Origin: Bradyrhizobium sp. in8p8
GTDB lineage: Bacteria > Pseudomonadota > Alphaproteobacteria > Rhizobiales > Xanthobacteraceae
NCBI RefSeq assembly: GCF_000426845.1
Contig: NZ_AUGD01000011.1
Coordinates: forward strand, 203,423-267,422
DNA: 64,000 nucleotides
Direction of reading: 5' to 3'
Part shown: piece by piece, positions 46,338-54,332 of the stretch
Numbering within the stretch: position 1 is the stretch's first letter
Layout of the letters: every line of letters begins with the position of its first letter
Position numbers and translations under genes: made by a program
Notes under the pieces: model-generated
Seen by the model: the letters and a program-made list of their open reading frames with translations, nothing else
Database searches by the model: none
Told to the model about the DNA's origin: nothing

Positions 46338-47215
46338 GTGATGGGCTGCTTGGCTGGGATTCGAACGACGTCAGGTTCAGCGAGCGTCAGAGGCAGCCCA
46401 CCAGCGGTGAGCGGCTGGCCTGCATCGAGCGCTTCGGCGACGCGGTCGACGCGCACCAGGGCAATGCCCTTGCCGCCGGCGCTCGAGCCGATGGTGCCGA
46501 CCGGCTTGTCGCCGGCGAGAATGGTCGCGCCCGGCTCGGGCGACGCGCCGTCGAGCAGCACCTTCACGCTGCGCGTGCGCGCGGTGCCGCGATGCTGCAT
46601 GCGCGAGACGACCTCCTGGCCGACATAGCAGCCCTTGTCGAAATCGACACCGGCAAGACGATCCATGTTGGTCTCGTGCGGGAACGCATCGCTGTACATG
46701 AAATCGAGCCCGCCGCGGGGCACGCCGAGCGCAATACGGTGCGCTTCGTATTCGGCCGAATCGACCAGCTCGGCGCCGATGAGGTCGGACAGCTTCAGCT
46801 TGAGGTCTTCCGGGATCAGGACGCGATAGCCGAGCCCGTCGTTGCGCGGATCGGCAAAGGCAAGGTCCGGCTGGGCCGCGGGCTGGCCATCCCAGGCGGC
46901 GAGCACGCCCATATCGCCGGAGAGATTGTCCACCGTGGCCTTGGCGCGCAGCTTGTAGAACTTCAGCTTGGTGGCGAGGGTGTCCGCCAGCGCTTTGGGG
47001 CAATCGATCAGGAACCCGCCGCCATGGCCGGCCGGCACCTCCGTGATCAGAAAATCCACGATGATCTTGCCTTGCGGCGTCAGCAGCGCGCCGAATCGCC
47101 CCAGGCCCGGTTTCAGCCTGTCGAGGTCGGTGGTGATGAGGCCGTTGAGGAAGTTGCGCGCATCCTCGCCCGCGACCTTGACCACGCCCCGGTCGGGAAG
47201 AAACGCCGATTTCAT
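46334..47215 (-). CDS. ygfZ: Folate-binding Fe-S cluster assembly protein, YgfZ/CAF17-like
   Basis: YgfZ supports repair or assembly of 4Fe-4S proteins with folate. The 293-residue product has the signature KGCYVGQEVVSR (about residue 200) with the conserved Cys. The start at 47215 (MKSAFLPDRGVVKVAGEDA) is preferred over an upstream ATG. It precedes tag in a coupled unit and is divergent from the dihydroorotase-like gene. Confidence 0.9.
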   Translation of the reverse strand: MKSAFLPDRGVVKVAGEDARNFLNGLITTDLDRLKPGLGRFGALLTPQGKIIVDFLITEVPAGHGGGFLIDCPKALADTLATKLKFYKLRAKATVDNLSGDMGVLAAWDGQPAAQPDLAFADPRNDGLGYRVLIPEDLKLKLSDLIGAELVDSAEYEAHRIALGVPRGGLDFMYSDAFPHETNMDRLAGVDFDKGCYVGQEVVSRMQHRGTARTRSVKVLLDGASPEPGATILAGDKPVGTIGSSAGGKGIALVRVDRVAEALDAGQPLTAGGLPLTLAEPDVVRIPAKQPIT

Positions 47216-47316
47216 GCGAAAATCTCTTGCGACATGTTGCTCCGGAACGTAAGCCCGCATCGCATAAACGACAAGACCTCGAGCCCTGCGCTTGGGGATG
47301 AGAGAGGCCTTCAGCC

Positions 47317-48651
47317 ATGAGCCAGCGTTTCGATGTGATTCTCAGGGGCGGCACCGTGGTCAACCAGGACGGCGAGGGTGTTCGCGATATCGGCATCAAG
47401 GAAGGTCGCATCGCCGAGCTGGGCCCGCTGTCGCAAGGCAGCGCCGCGGAGGTGATCGATTGCAAGGGCCTGCACATCCTGCCCGGCGTGATGGACACGC
47501 AGGTGCATTTCCGCGAGCCCGGGCTGACGCACAAGGAAGACCTCGAGACCGGCTCGCGCAGCGCCGTGATGGGCGGCGTCACCGCCGTTTTCGAAATGCC
47601 CAACACGGCGCCGCTGACGGTGACGGACGCCGAATTCACCGATAAGGTGAATCGCGCCCATCATCGCATGCATTGCGATTTCGCCTTCTTCATCGGCGGC
47701 ACCCGCGAGAACGTGCAGGACCTGCCGGTGCTCGAGCGCGCGCCGGGCTGCGCCGGCGTCAAGGTGTTCATCGGCTCCTCGACCGGCGCGCTCCTGGTGG
47801 AGGACGACGAAAGCTTGCGTCGCATATTCCAGGTGATCCAGCGCCGCGCCGCTTTCCACGCCGAAGACGAATATCGCCTCAACGATCGCAAATCGCAGCG
47901 CATCGAAGGCGATGCGCGTTCGCATCCGGTCTGGCGCGACGAGACCGCGGCGTTGATTGCGACACAGCGCCTGGTCAAGCTCGCGCACGAGACCGGCAAG
48001 CGCATCCACGTGCTGCACATCTCGACCAAGGAAGAGATCGAGTTCCTGCGCGACCACAAGGACGTCGCGTCTTGCGAGGCGACGCCGCATCACCTCACAC
48101 TGGTCGCCCCCGAATGCTACGAGCAGCTCGGCACGCTGGCGCAGATGAACCCGCCGGTGCGCGGCGCCGATCACCGCGCCGGCATTTGGCGCGGCATAGA
48201 GCAGGGCATCATCGACGTGCTGGGCTCCGACCATGCGCCGCATACGCTGGAAGAGAAGCAGAAGACCTATCCGGCCTCGCCCTCGGGCATGACGGGCGTG
48301 CAGACGCTGGTGCCGCTCATGCTCGATCACGTCAATGCCGGCCGCCTGTCGCTGGCGAGATTCGTCGACCTCACCAGCGCCGGTCCCGCGCGAATCTACA
48401 ACATGGCCTGCAAGGGCCGCATCGCCGCCGGCTACGATGCCGACTTCACCATCGTCGATCTGAAGCGCAGCGAGACCATCACCAACAAATGGGTTGCATC
48501 CAAGGCCGGCTGGACGCCTTACGACGGCGTCCGCGTCACCGGCTGGCCCGTCGGCACCTTCATCCGCGGCCGGCGCGTGATGTGGCAGGGCGAGCTTGTG
48601 ACCCCCTCGCAGGGCGAGGCGGTGCGGTTTCTGGAGACGCTGAAGCCGTAG
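47317..48651 (+). CDS. Dihydroorotase-like amidohydrolase with QxH in place of HxH
   Basis: Dihydroorotase closes the pyrimidine precursor ring. The 444-residue product has PGVMDTQVHFREPGLTHKED, MPNTAP, Lys149 in GVKVFIG, His181, His234 in HVLHIST and Asp305 in GSDHAPHT, as in class I enzymes. The first metal-binding His of the usual DxHxH is Gln62. A whole subgroup of proteobacterial dihydroorotases carries DxQVHFREPG as far as I recall, so this is likely functional but unusual; allantoinase-like activity is an alternative. Confidence 0.82.
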   Translation: MSQRFDVILRGGTVVNQDGEGVRDIGIKEGRIAELGPLSQGSAAEVIDCKGLHILPGVMDTQVHFREPGLTHKEDLETGSRSAVMGGVTAVFEMPNTAPLTVTDAEFTDKVNRAHHRMHCDFAFFIGGTRENVQDLPVLERAPGCAGVKVFIGSSTGALLVEDDESLRRIFQVIQRRAAFHAEDEYRLNDRKSQRIEGDARSHPVWRDETAALIATQRLVKLAHETGKRIHVLHISTKEEIEFLRDHKDVASCEATPHHLTLVAPECYEQLGTLAQMNPPVRGADHRAGIWRGIEQGIIDVLGSDHAPHTLEEKQKTYPASPSGMTGVQTLVPLMLDHVNAGRLSLARFVDLTSAGPARIYNMACKGRIAAGYDADFTIVDLKRSETITNKWVASKAGWTPYDGVRVTGWPVGTFIRGRRVMWQGELVTPSQGEAVRFLETLKP

Positions 48652-48680
48652 GCTCTTTTGTCGGGAACACACCGTCCCGG

Positions 48681-48762
48681 TCGTTGCGAGCGCAGCGAAG
48701 CAATCCAGAATGTTTCGGTGGAGGCAGTCTGGATTGCTTCGTCGCAAGAGCTCTTCGCAACG
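48681..48762. repeat. Dispersed palindromic repeat, family A copy 4
   Basis: GTTGCGAGCGCAGCGAAGCA, CAATCCAG and the mirror CTGGATTGCTTCG are clear; the right outer arm is altered (TTCGCAACGACG). It lies between the dihydroorotase-like and sulfurtransferase genes. Confidence 0.7.
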
Positions 48763-48808
48763 ACGAGGGGAGAGGTCTACACTCCCTCTCCAACGGAGGA
48801 GTAGTCCA

Positions 48809-49678
48809 ATGTCCCAGCCTGCCGCCCTCATCACCACCGTACAACTCGCCGCTGTCCTGAGCGATCCCAATCTCCGCCTCTACGACTGCACGACCTACAA
48901 CGAACCCGTCCCGCCTGGCAGCGATGTGCCGTATCGCGCCGTGCCCGGCGACAAGACGTTCGCCGCCGGCCACATCCCCGGCGCCGATTTTCTCGACCTG
49001 CAAGGCGAGTTCTCGGACGCCTCGTCGCAACACTTCTACATGATGCCCGACGTCGCCCAGCTGGAGGCCGCCTTCGGCCGTCACGGGATCGACGCGTCCA
49101 AGACCATCGTACTCTACAGCATCGGCACCATGATGTGGGCGACGCGGTTCTGGTGGATGTTGCGCGCGCTCGGCATCGATGCGCTCGTGCTCGATGGCGG
49201 ATTCGACAAATGGAAGGAGGAGGGGCGGCCGGTCGAAACAGGTGCCCCGAAGGGCTATCCGGCGACGACCTTCAAGGCAACGCCGCGCGCCGGCCTCTTC
49301 ATCGACAAGACCACCGTGCTGGCGCGGATCGGCGATCCCGCGACGGTCATCGTCAACGCGCTCGGGCCGCAGTTTCACCGCGGCCTCGAACCGAGCCGCT
49401 ATGGCCGGCCGGGTCGCGTGCCCGGCAGCGTCAACGTTCCTGCCGCAACGCTCGTGAACGCCGACAAGACGCTGACGACGCTTGCAGATGCCGAGGCCAA
49501 ATTCGCGGCCCAGGGCGTCACGCGCGACAAGAGCGTGATCTGCTATTGCGGCGGCGGCATCTCGGCGACGATCGATCTGTTCCTGCTGGCCCAACTCGGC
49601 TTCCACGAGCTGACGCTCTACGACGCCTCGATGGGCGAATGGGCGAGAGATCCGACACTGCCGATCGAGACGGATTAG
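48809..49678 (+). CDS. Two-domain rhodanese sulfurtransferase, MST-like
   Basis: The 289-residue product has two rhodanese domains. The active loop CYCGGGISA in the second domain has the CGxGxxA form of 3-mercaptopyruvate sulfurtransferases; GHIPGADFLDL marks the first domain. It could also act as a thiosulfate sulfurtransferase. GGAGGAG precedes the ATG at 48809. It lies just before the ECF sigma locus. Confidence 0.86.
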   Translation: MSQPAALITTVQLAAVLSDPNLRLYDCTTYNEPVPPGSDVPYRAVPGDKTFAAGHIPGADFLDLQGEFSDASSQHFYMMPDVAQLEAAFGRHGIDASKTIVLYSIGTMMWATRFWWMLRALGIDALVLDGGFDKWKEEGRPVETGAPKGYPATTFKATPRAGLFIDKTTVLARIGDPATVIVNALGPQFHRGLEPSRYGRPGRVPGSVNVPAATLVNADKTLTTLADAEAKFAAQGVTRDKSVICYCGGGISATIDLFLLAQLGFHELTLYDASMGEWARDPTLPIETD

Positions 49679-49715
49679 GTTTGCTTACCCTGATCCATCA
49701 GGGCGAAAGAAAACC

Positions 49716-49744
49716 GGGAACCTTTTCTGCCAGCCTGCATCCAA
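49716..49744 (+). promoter_or_regulatory. ECF-type promoter of the sigma factor gene
   Basis: GGGAAC (49716-49721), 17 bases, ATCCAA (49739-49744). The start of transcription should lie near 49751, 25 bases before the sigma ATG. The same motif with the same spacing precedes the DUF4142 gene. Confidence 0.7.
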
Positions 49745-49775
49745 TGTCGGGAACGAATGGAGATAGGTAGCCGCC

Positions 49776-50468
49776 ATGCCAGGGACCGCAGCCGGCCCGT
49801 CCGCCGGTGCCAGGACAATGGAGGCCGCACTGATCGACCGCGCGCGGCGCCGGGACGAGACCGCTTTGCGGGAGATCATGCAGGCCAACAACCGGAGGCT
49901 TTATCGCCTGGCGCGCGGAATCCTGCGCAGCGACAGCGAAGCTGAAGACGTGGTGCAGGAAACCTATGTCCGCGCCTTCACCCGTCTCGACGGCTTTCTT
50001 GGTGAGTCGGCGTTGTCGACGTGGTTGTCGCGCATTGCGATCAACGAGGCGCTCGGACGCCTTCGCAGTCGAAAGCCGCAGGTCGAACTGGAGTCGGTGC
50101 CAGAGGCAACGCTCGAAGCGGAAATCATCCAGTTCCCCCTTTCTTCCGCCGCAGCCGATCCGGAAAAGTCCATGGCCCAACGCGAGATCCAGCGCGTCGT
50201 CGAACACGCGGTCGACGAATTGCCCGAGGCCTATCGTATGGTCTTCACCGCGCGAGTAATGGAGGGCATGAGCATGGAGGAGACGGCCGAGCTGCTCGGT
50301 ATCAAACCGGAGACCGTTAAGACACGGTTGCACCGCGCGCGCACGCTGCTGCGCGAGAACGTCGAGAAGAAGATCGGGCCGGTGATCATGGATGCGTTTC
50401 CGTTCGCCGGCCGGCGCTGCGAGCGCCTGACCGCGGCCGTGCTCAGGCGCCTTGGCGTCGGCGCGTAA
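49776..50468 (+). CDS. ECF-family RNA polymerase sigma factor
   Basis: The 230-residue product has region 2 (RLYRLARGILRSDSEAEDVV, VQETYVRAFTRL) and region 4 (MSMEETAELLGIKPETVKTRL), with the linker EAIIQFPLSSAAADPEKS-like segment between. A C-terminal extension of about 25 residues ends FPFAGRRCERLTAAVLRRLG, with a Cys. No anti-sigma gene is adjacent. The GGGAAC-N17-ATCCAA element upstream predicts autoregulation. Confidence 0.92.
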   Translation: MPGTAAGPSAGARTMEAALIDRARRRDETALREIMQANNRRLYRLARGILRSDSEAEDVVQETYVRAFTRLDGFLGESALSTWLSRIAINEALGRLRSRKPQVELESVPEATLEAEIIQFPLSSAAADPEKSMAQREIQRVVEHAVDELPEAYRMVFTARVMEGMSMEETAELLGIKPETVKTRLHRARTLLRENVEKKIGPVIMDAFPFAGRRCERLTAAVLRRLGVGA

Positions 50469-50474
50469 CTTTCT

Positions 50475-50503
50475 GGGAACGTTCGGTCGGAATTGCCATC
50501 CAA
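50475..50503 (+). promoter_or_regulatory. ECF-type promoter of the DUF4142-cupredoxin unit
   Basis: GGGAAC (50475-50480), 17 bases, ATCCAA (50498-50503); transcription start near 50510. Identical hexamers and spacing to the promoter of the sigma gene. Confidence 0.7.
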
Positions 50504-50555
50504 CCTGTGCAAGCAACACGCCGGAAAGTCTCCGGCCTCACAGGAGTGTCAAGCC

Positions 50556-51089
50556 ATGTTGATCGGATGGAGCGCGGCAGCGGCCGCAGCGATCATGTTG
50601 TCGAGTCCCATCCTGCTGCAAAAGGCGAGCGCAGCCGACAAGCCCACCGATCCGCAGATCGCACATATCGCCTACACCGCGGGCGTCATCGATATCAATG
50701 CCGCCAAGCAGGCGCAGAAGAAGGCCAAAAGCAAGGACGTGAAGGCGTTCGCCGAAGACATGCTCCGCGACCATGAGGCGGTCAACAAGCAGGCGCTCGC
50801 ACTCGTCAAGAAGCTGAACGTCACGCCTGAAGACAACGAGGCCAGCAAGGCGCTGTCCAGGCAGGCGAGCGACAAGCTGGCCGAGCTCGACAAGCTCGAC
50901 GGTACAGCGTTCGACAAGGCTTATGTCGCGAACGAGGTTGCCTACCACGAGGCGGTCAATGGCACGCTGGAGACGCAGCTCATTCCCTCAGCGAACAACG
51001 CTGAGCTGAAGAGCCTGCTGCAGACCGGCCTGAAGATTTTCCGGGGCCATCAGCAGCACGCCGAGCATGTTGCGGCCGAGCTGAAATAG
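50556..51089 (+). CDS. DUF4142 secreted protein
   Basis: The 177-residue product begins with a signal peptide (MLIGWSAAAAAAIMLSSP, cleavage near ASAA) followed by a helical, ferritin-like domain: AYTAGVIDINAAKQAQKK, FAEDMLRDHEAVNKQALAL and a late HEAVNGTLE-like helix, the DUF4142 pattern. AGGAG lies before the ATG. Proteins of this family are envelope-stress associated; the function is unknown. It shares a promoter motif with the sigma factor gene and is followed 10 bases later by a cupredoxin gene. Confidence 0.87.
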   Translation: MLIGWSAAAAAAIMLSSPILLQKASAADKPTDPQIAHIAYTAGVIDINAAKQAQKKAKSKDVKAFAEDMLRDHEAVNKQALALVKKLNVTPEDNEASKALSRQASDKLAELDKLDGTAFDKAYVANEVAYHEAVNGTLETQLIPSANNAELKSLLQTGLKIFRGHQQHAEHVAAELK

Positions 51090-51099
51090 GGGGCGAGAG

Positions 51100-51420
51100 A
51101 TGAAGCCGGGACGCCTCGCTTCGATCGCGCTTGCGGTCGTCTTCCTGTCGGTGGTCGTCCCGGCGCATGCCGCGACCATTCGGATCACGATGGAGGATCT
51201 GGTGATCTCACCTGCCGATATGTCGGCGAAGGTCGGTGACACCATCGAATGGATCAACAAGGATGTCTTCGCCCACACTGCTACGGCGAAGAACAGCGAT
51301 TTCGATGTGATGCTACCGCCGCAGAAATCGGCGACCTTCGTTTTGAAGAAGGCGGGAACGATCGACTATTACTGCCGCTATCATCCGAACATGAAAGCGA
51401 CCCTCAAGGTCGAGCCATAA
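51100..51420 (+). CDS. Cupredoxin (amicyanin/plastocyanin-like blue copper protein)
   Basis: A signal peptide of about 24 residues is followed by a compact cupredoxin domain of about 82 residues. Type 1 copper ligands are visible: His in DVFAHTATA, Cys and His in YYCRYHPNMKA and the following Met. It should act in the periplasm as an electron carrier or copper chaperone. It follows DUF4142 by 10 bases and is presumably co-transcribed. Confidence 0.88.
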   Translation: MKPGRLASIALAVVFLSVVVPAHAATIRITMEDLVISPADMSAKVGDTIEWINKDVFAHTATAKNSDFDVMLPPQKSATFVLKKAGTIDYYCRYHPNMKATLKVEP

Positions 51421-51558
51421 GGGAGCGCGTTCCCGATCGCAGCGGGAATATCTTCCGGCCATCGCGAGACTAATGCTTGTCCGCTGGAACGGTTTCCGTG
51501 CGATAAATCGCCGTGGGCTTCGCGACGACTTTCGCAAAGTCATTCATCCGTCGACTGG

Positions 51559-51577
51559 CCCCGCCCGCGTGGCGGGG
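51559..51577. terminator. GC-rich hairpin, possible bidirectional transcript end
   Basis: CCCCGCC / GGCGGGG around CGCGT, followed on the plus strand by GTCATTTTC. Between the convergent cupredoxin and hypothetical genes. Confidence 0.45.
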
Positions 51578-51593
51578 GTCATTTTCGGTGGGC

Positions 51594-51860
51594 TTACTGC
51601 CTGGAGATGCCGACCGAGAACTCGCCGTTGCGAATGCGGCCGGGAAAGCCCTCGACGAATTTCGCCACCGCGTCCTCCCCATAGGTGCCGACGAGCTCGG
51701 CAAAGGCCGCGAACAGGCTCGCCTGCGCCAGGCAGTCGCCGTCGACGCCGTCATGGCGCGCCTCGGCCCAGGCCTCGTTCAGATAGCTCAGGGCTGCCTG
51801 CTTCTGCTCATGGTCGGGCAGTGGCGCGCGGGCGGGTGCGTAGGAAATCGGCTGGCTCAT
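51594..51860 (-). CDS. Hypothetical protein (88 residues)
   Basis: MSQPISYAPARAPLPDHEQK starts a mostly helical soluble protein ending VGISRQ, with no recognised family. The clean reading frame, the Asp/Glu/Ala composition and the palindrome-bearing upstream region support a real gene. No membrane segment. Confidence 0.65.
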   Translation of the reverse strand: MSQPISYAPARAPLPDHEQKQAALSYLNEAWAEARHDGVDGDCLAQASLFAAFAELVGTYGEDAVAKFVEGFPGRIRNGEFSVGISRQ

Positions 51861-51919
51861 GAAACTCGGTCAGGGCTGGGGCGCGATCCACGGCGATGCG
51901 CTGTGCAGGAGGTGTAGCA

Positions 51920-51935
51920 CGGTCGTTAACGACCG
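51920..51935. promoter_or_regulatory. Perfect 16-base palindrome, possible operator
   Basis: CGGTCGTTAACGACCG reads the same on both strands. It lies 60 bases upstream of the hypothetical gene start (51860, minus strand). Confidence 0.4.
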
Positions 51936-51966
51936 CTAGGCCACATCTTTAAGAACGGTTAACGGC

Positions 51967-51975
51967 TGTGAATAA
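51967..51975 (-). promoter_or_regulatory. DnaA-box-like 9-mer
   Basis: TGTGAATAA is TTATTCACA on the minus strand, matching the consensus TTATNCACA. A single copy, so not an origin. Confidence 0.35.
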
Positions 51976-52070
51976 ACTCGGTGACGAGGTTCCAGCCGGG
52001 CCTCGAGTCGATCGCCTCTTGTCATTCCGGGTTCGCGACTGCGTCGCGCCCCGAAATTACACGACAGAGC

Positions 52071-52448
52071 TCAGTTCGCGTAGCGCGCCGTGAGATCGCG
52101 CGAGATCTTCGAGCCTTCCTCGATGTAGCGGCGGATCGCCACCGTCGCGGCCGGCGTGCAGCTCCGGTAGGTTTGCTGAAAACCGTTATAGCCGCGATTG
52201 AATCCGGCGATCATGCGGGTGCGGCGCTCCCCGGAAGGGGTCTCGGCATCGATGAGCGCCTGCATCTCGTTGCGCCATTTGTTGCCCTCATTGGCCCCGC
52301 AGATGCCGCGCAGATAGTGCAAGCCCCCGAGGATCTCGGCCAGCCGCTGCAATTCGCCGTCAAACGGGGCCGCCCCGTCCTGGGCCTTCGTGGGCACGGA
52401 GGCGCAGGCAAGAATTACGGCAAGAACGGCCAGAAAGCGCGGGGTCAT
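52071..52448 (-). CDS. TIGR02301-family secreted protein
   Basis: A signal peptide (MTPRFLAVLAVILACASV, cleavage near TKAQ) is followed by a helical domain with RLAEILGGLHYLRGIC and FNRGYNGFQQTYRSCTPAA, the pattern of this Rhizobiales family. Two Cys may form a disulfide. The ATG at 52448 fits the signal peptide; an upstream in-frame ATG is not used. Function unknown. Confidence 0.8.
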   Translation of the reverse strand: MTPRFLAVLAVILACASVPTKAQDGAAPFDGELQRLAEILGGLHYLRGICGANEGNKWRNEMQALIDAETPSGERRTRMIAGFNRGYNGFQQTYRSCTPAATVAIRRYIEEGSKISRDLTARYAN

Positions 52449-52493
52449 CGGCGGCTGTATGCCCCCTGGAGCCTGTGGACGCAAGGCGGGCCG

Positions 52494-52928
52494 TCAGGTC
52501 CCTATCAGCCGGTGGGCGGACTGGATGACCTCCTCCAGCCCTCCGGTCAGCTTGAGGTCGCCAAGGCTGCCGAGAGCGTCCGGCGCGACCCAGCGATAAT
52601 CGTCGAGCTCGTCGTTCAGGGCCGGTTCGTTGGCAACCCAGCGGGCGGCAAACGACATGATCAGATAATGGCCGGCGCCGGCGGCGGCCGGCAGCACCTC
52701 GCGCCAGCCGGCGAGACCAATGATCCTGATGCGAAGGCCGGTCTCTTCGTCGACCTCGCGGCTCAGGGCCTGATGCAGCGATTCGCCGAATTCGACCCGC
52801 CCGCCCGGCAGCGAATAGAACCCCTTGGCAGGCGAACGGGCCCGCCGGACCAGCAGCACCTTGCCGTCCCGGAAGATCGCCGCGCTGACTGCAAGCTGGG
52901 GGTGCGTGGGTTGGGCGACCGCGGCCAA
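52494..52928 (-). CDS. NUDIX hydrolase
   Basis: The Nudix box reads GRVEFGESLHQALSREVDEE followed by TGL, an exact GX5EX7REUXEEXGU match, so the 144-residue enzyme is likely active. ADP-ribose or oxidised nucleotides are plausible substrates but cannot be settled. The product starts 8 bases after the next gene upstream ends. Confidence 0.87.
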   Translation of the reverse strand: MAAVAQPTHPQLAVSAAIFRDGKVLLVRRARSPAKGFYSLPGGRVEFGESLHQALSREVDEETGLRIRIIGLAGWREVLPAAAGAGHYLIMSFAARWVANEPALNDELDDYRWVAPDALGSLGDLKLTGGLEEVIQSAHRLIGT

Positions 52929-52936
52929 TCTTTCAC

Positions 52937-53446
52937 CTATCCGGCCGAGTTCGCCATGATGGTATCGACGTCGGCTTCCGTGCCGCCATTGATGATGCCG
53001 CCGCAGGCCGCGATCAGCGGCTTGACCCAGAGGGTCGCCTGCTCGGCGAGGCGGACACGGGTGGAGTCCTTTTCGACCTCGCGCATGGCCGAGCCGACGG
53101 CGGTCAGGATCGAGGTCATGGTATCGGTGATGTGGTCGAACTGGGCACGCACGTTGGGATCGGCCTTCTCATAAGCCTCGATTGCCAAATCCCGCGCCTT
53201 GAAATTCGACGCCGTGAAATGCTCGGCATAGGATAGCGGCGTCCAGGTCAGGAAGTCCTCGGCGCATTCCGGCATGTCCGGAACCATCTCGAGCAGCATC
53301 ACGGCTTCATTGAAATGGTTGAGATAGTCGGTGGCAAGCCCCGTCCGCGGATTGATATTGGCCACGCGCAGACGCTCAGCCCAGGCCTCAGCCTCGGGGC
53401 CCGTCTGTACGTGCGTCCGCGCGGGTTGGGAGGCCGTTGAGCTCAT
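52937..53446 (-). CDS. Hypothetical protein (169 residues)
   Basis: Helical soluble protein with HFNEAVMLLEMVPDMPECAE, WTPLSYAEHFTASNF and LAEQATLWVKPLI; no known domain. It seems conserved in style with neighbours of Bradyrhizobium, but I cannot verify this. It is divergent from the YedK gene by 63 bases and runs into the NUDIX gene 8 bases later. Confidence 0.7.
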   Translation of the reverse strand: MSSTASQPARTHVQTGPEAEAWAERLRVANINPRTGLATDYLNHFNEAVMLLEMVPDMPECAEDFLTWTPLSYAEHFTASNFKARDLAIEAYEKADPNVRAQFDHITDTMTSILTAVGSAMREVEKDSTRVRLAEQATLWVKPLIAACGGIINGGTEADVDTIMANSAG

Positions 53447-53509
53447 CTGCCGCAGTGTTAACGTTCGGGGTTAAAAGGACCTGAACGGACCCTATATAGA
53501 CACCCAGTC

Positions 53510-54274
53510 ATGTGTGGACGCTTCGTCATAACTTCCGCCCCCGCGGCTTTGCGGCAACTGTTCGGCTATGTCGAGCAGCCGAATTTCCCGCCCCGGTACA
53601 ATGTCGCTCCGACGCAACCGATTCCGGTTGTGCTGGTCGAGAACGGCGCGCGCCATTTCCGCCTGATGCGCTGGGGCTTGCTGCCCGGCTGGGTCAAGGA
53701 TCCGCGCGGGTTCACGCTCCTGATCAACGCGCGTTCCGAGACCGTGCTGGAGAAGCCCGCCTTCAAGACCGCGATTCGCCGCGGGCGCGGCCTGATCCCG
53801 GCCGATGGCTATTACGAGTGGAAGACGGAAGCCGGCCGCAAGCAGCCCTTCTTCATCCACCGCGCCGACGGCGAGCCGCTTGGCTTTGCGGCGGTGTTCG
53901 AAACCTGGCTCGGGCCGAACGGCGAGGAGCTCGACACAGTCGCGATCGTGACGGCCGCCGCAAGCGAGGACCTCGCCGCGCTGCATGACCGCGTGCCCGT
54001 GACCATCAGTCCGCGCGATTTCGAGCGCTGGCTCGACACAAGCGGCGACGAGGTGGACGCGATCCTGCCGCTGATGACCGCTCCGCGCGTCGGCGAATTC
54101 GCCTGGCACGCCGTCTCCACCCGCGTCAACCGTGTCGCCAATGACGACGAGCAGCTCGTGTTGCCGATCAGCGCCGAGGAGATCGAGGCGGAAGCAGAGG
54201 CGGCCAAGCCGAAGAAGGCGGCGCGGAAGGTGGCGGCTGTGTCATCGGACGACGGGCAGGGGTCGTTGTTCTAG
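53510..54274 (+). CDS. HMCES/YedK-type abasic-site crosslinking protein
   Basis: SRAP proteins form a covalent bond with abasic sites in single-stranded DNA. The 254-residue product keeps Cys2 (MCGRF), the Asn in LINARSET, Glu in PADGYYEW and His in ALHDRVPV, the known active set. The C-terminus is Lys/Ala-rich. A -10-like TATATA ends 12 bases before the ATG, and there is no LexA box or Shine-Dalgarno. Confidence 0.92.
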   Translation: MCGRFVITSAPAALRQLFGYVEQPNFPPRYNVAPTQPIPVVLVENGARHFRLMRWGLLPGWVKDPRGFTLLINARSETVLEKPAFKTAIRRGRGLIPADGYYEWKTEAGRKQPFFIHRADGEPLGFAAVFETWLGPNGEELDTVAIVTAAASEDLAALHDRVPVTISPRDFERWLDTSGDEVDAILPLMTAPRVGEFAWHAVSTRVNRVANDDEQLVLPISAEEIEAEAEAAKPKKAARKVAAVSSDDGQGSLF

Positions 54275-54332
54275 CCGCGGTGCCGCCCCTCACTCCGCTG
54301 CCCCGTCGACGATGCGAGTGAGGCGTCAAACC

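Noticed and set aside
49749..49777. A further GGGAAC close to the sigma gene
   Set aside because: Seventeen bases on, the sequence is CGCCAT, not ATCCAA.
51470..51547. A 25-residue minus-strand frame after the cupredoxin gene
   Set aside because: No Shine-Dalgarno, and it lies inside the hairpin-bearing gap between convergent genes.
51949..51975. Chromosome origin or CtrA site (TTAA-N6-TTAAC plus one DnaA-like box)
   Set aside because: The CtrA spacing should be seven bases, only one DnaA box is seen, and no origin-linked genes are nearby.
53447..53509. LexA box expected before the YedK-type gene
   Set aside because: No GTTC-N7-GTTC or its reverse is present; GTTCGGGGTTAAAAGG does not match.
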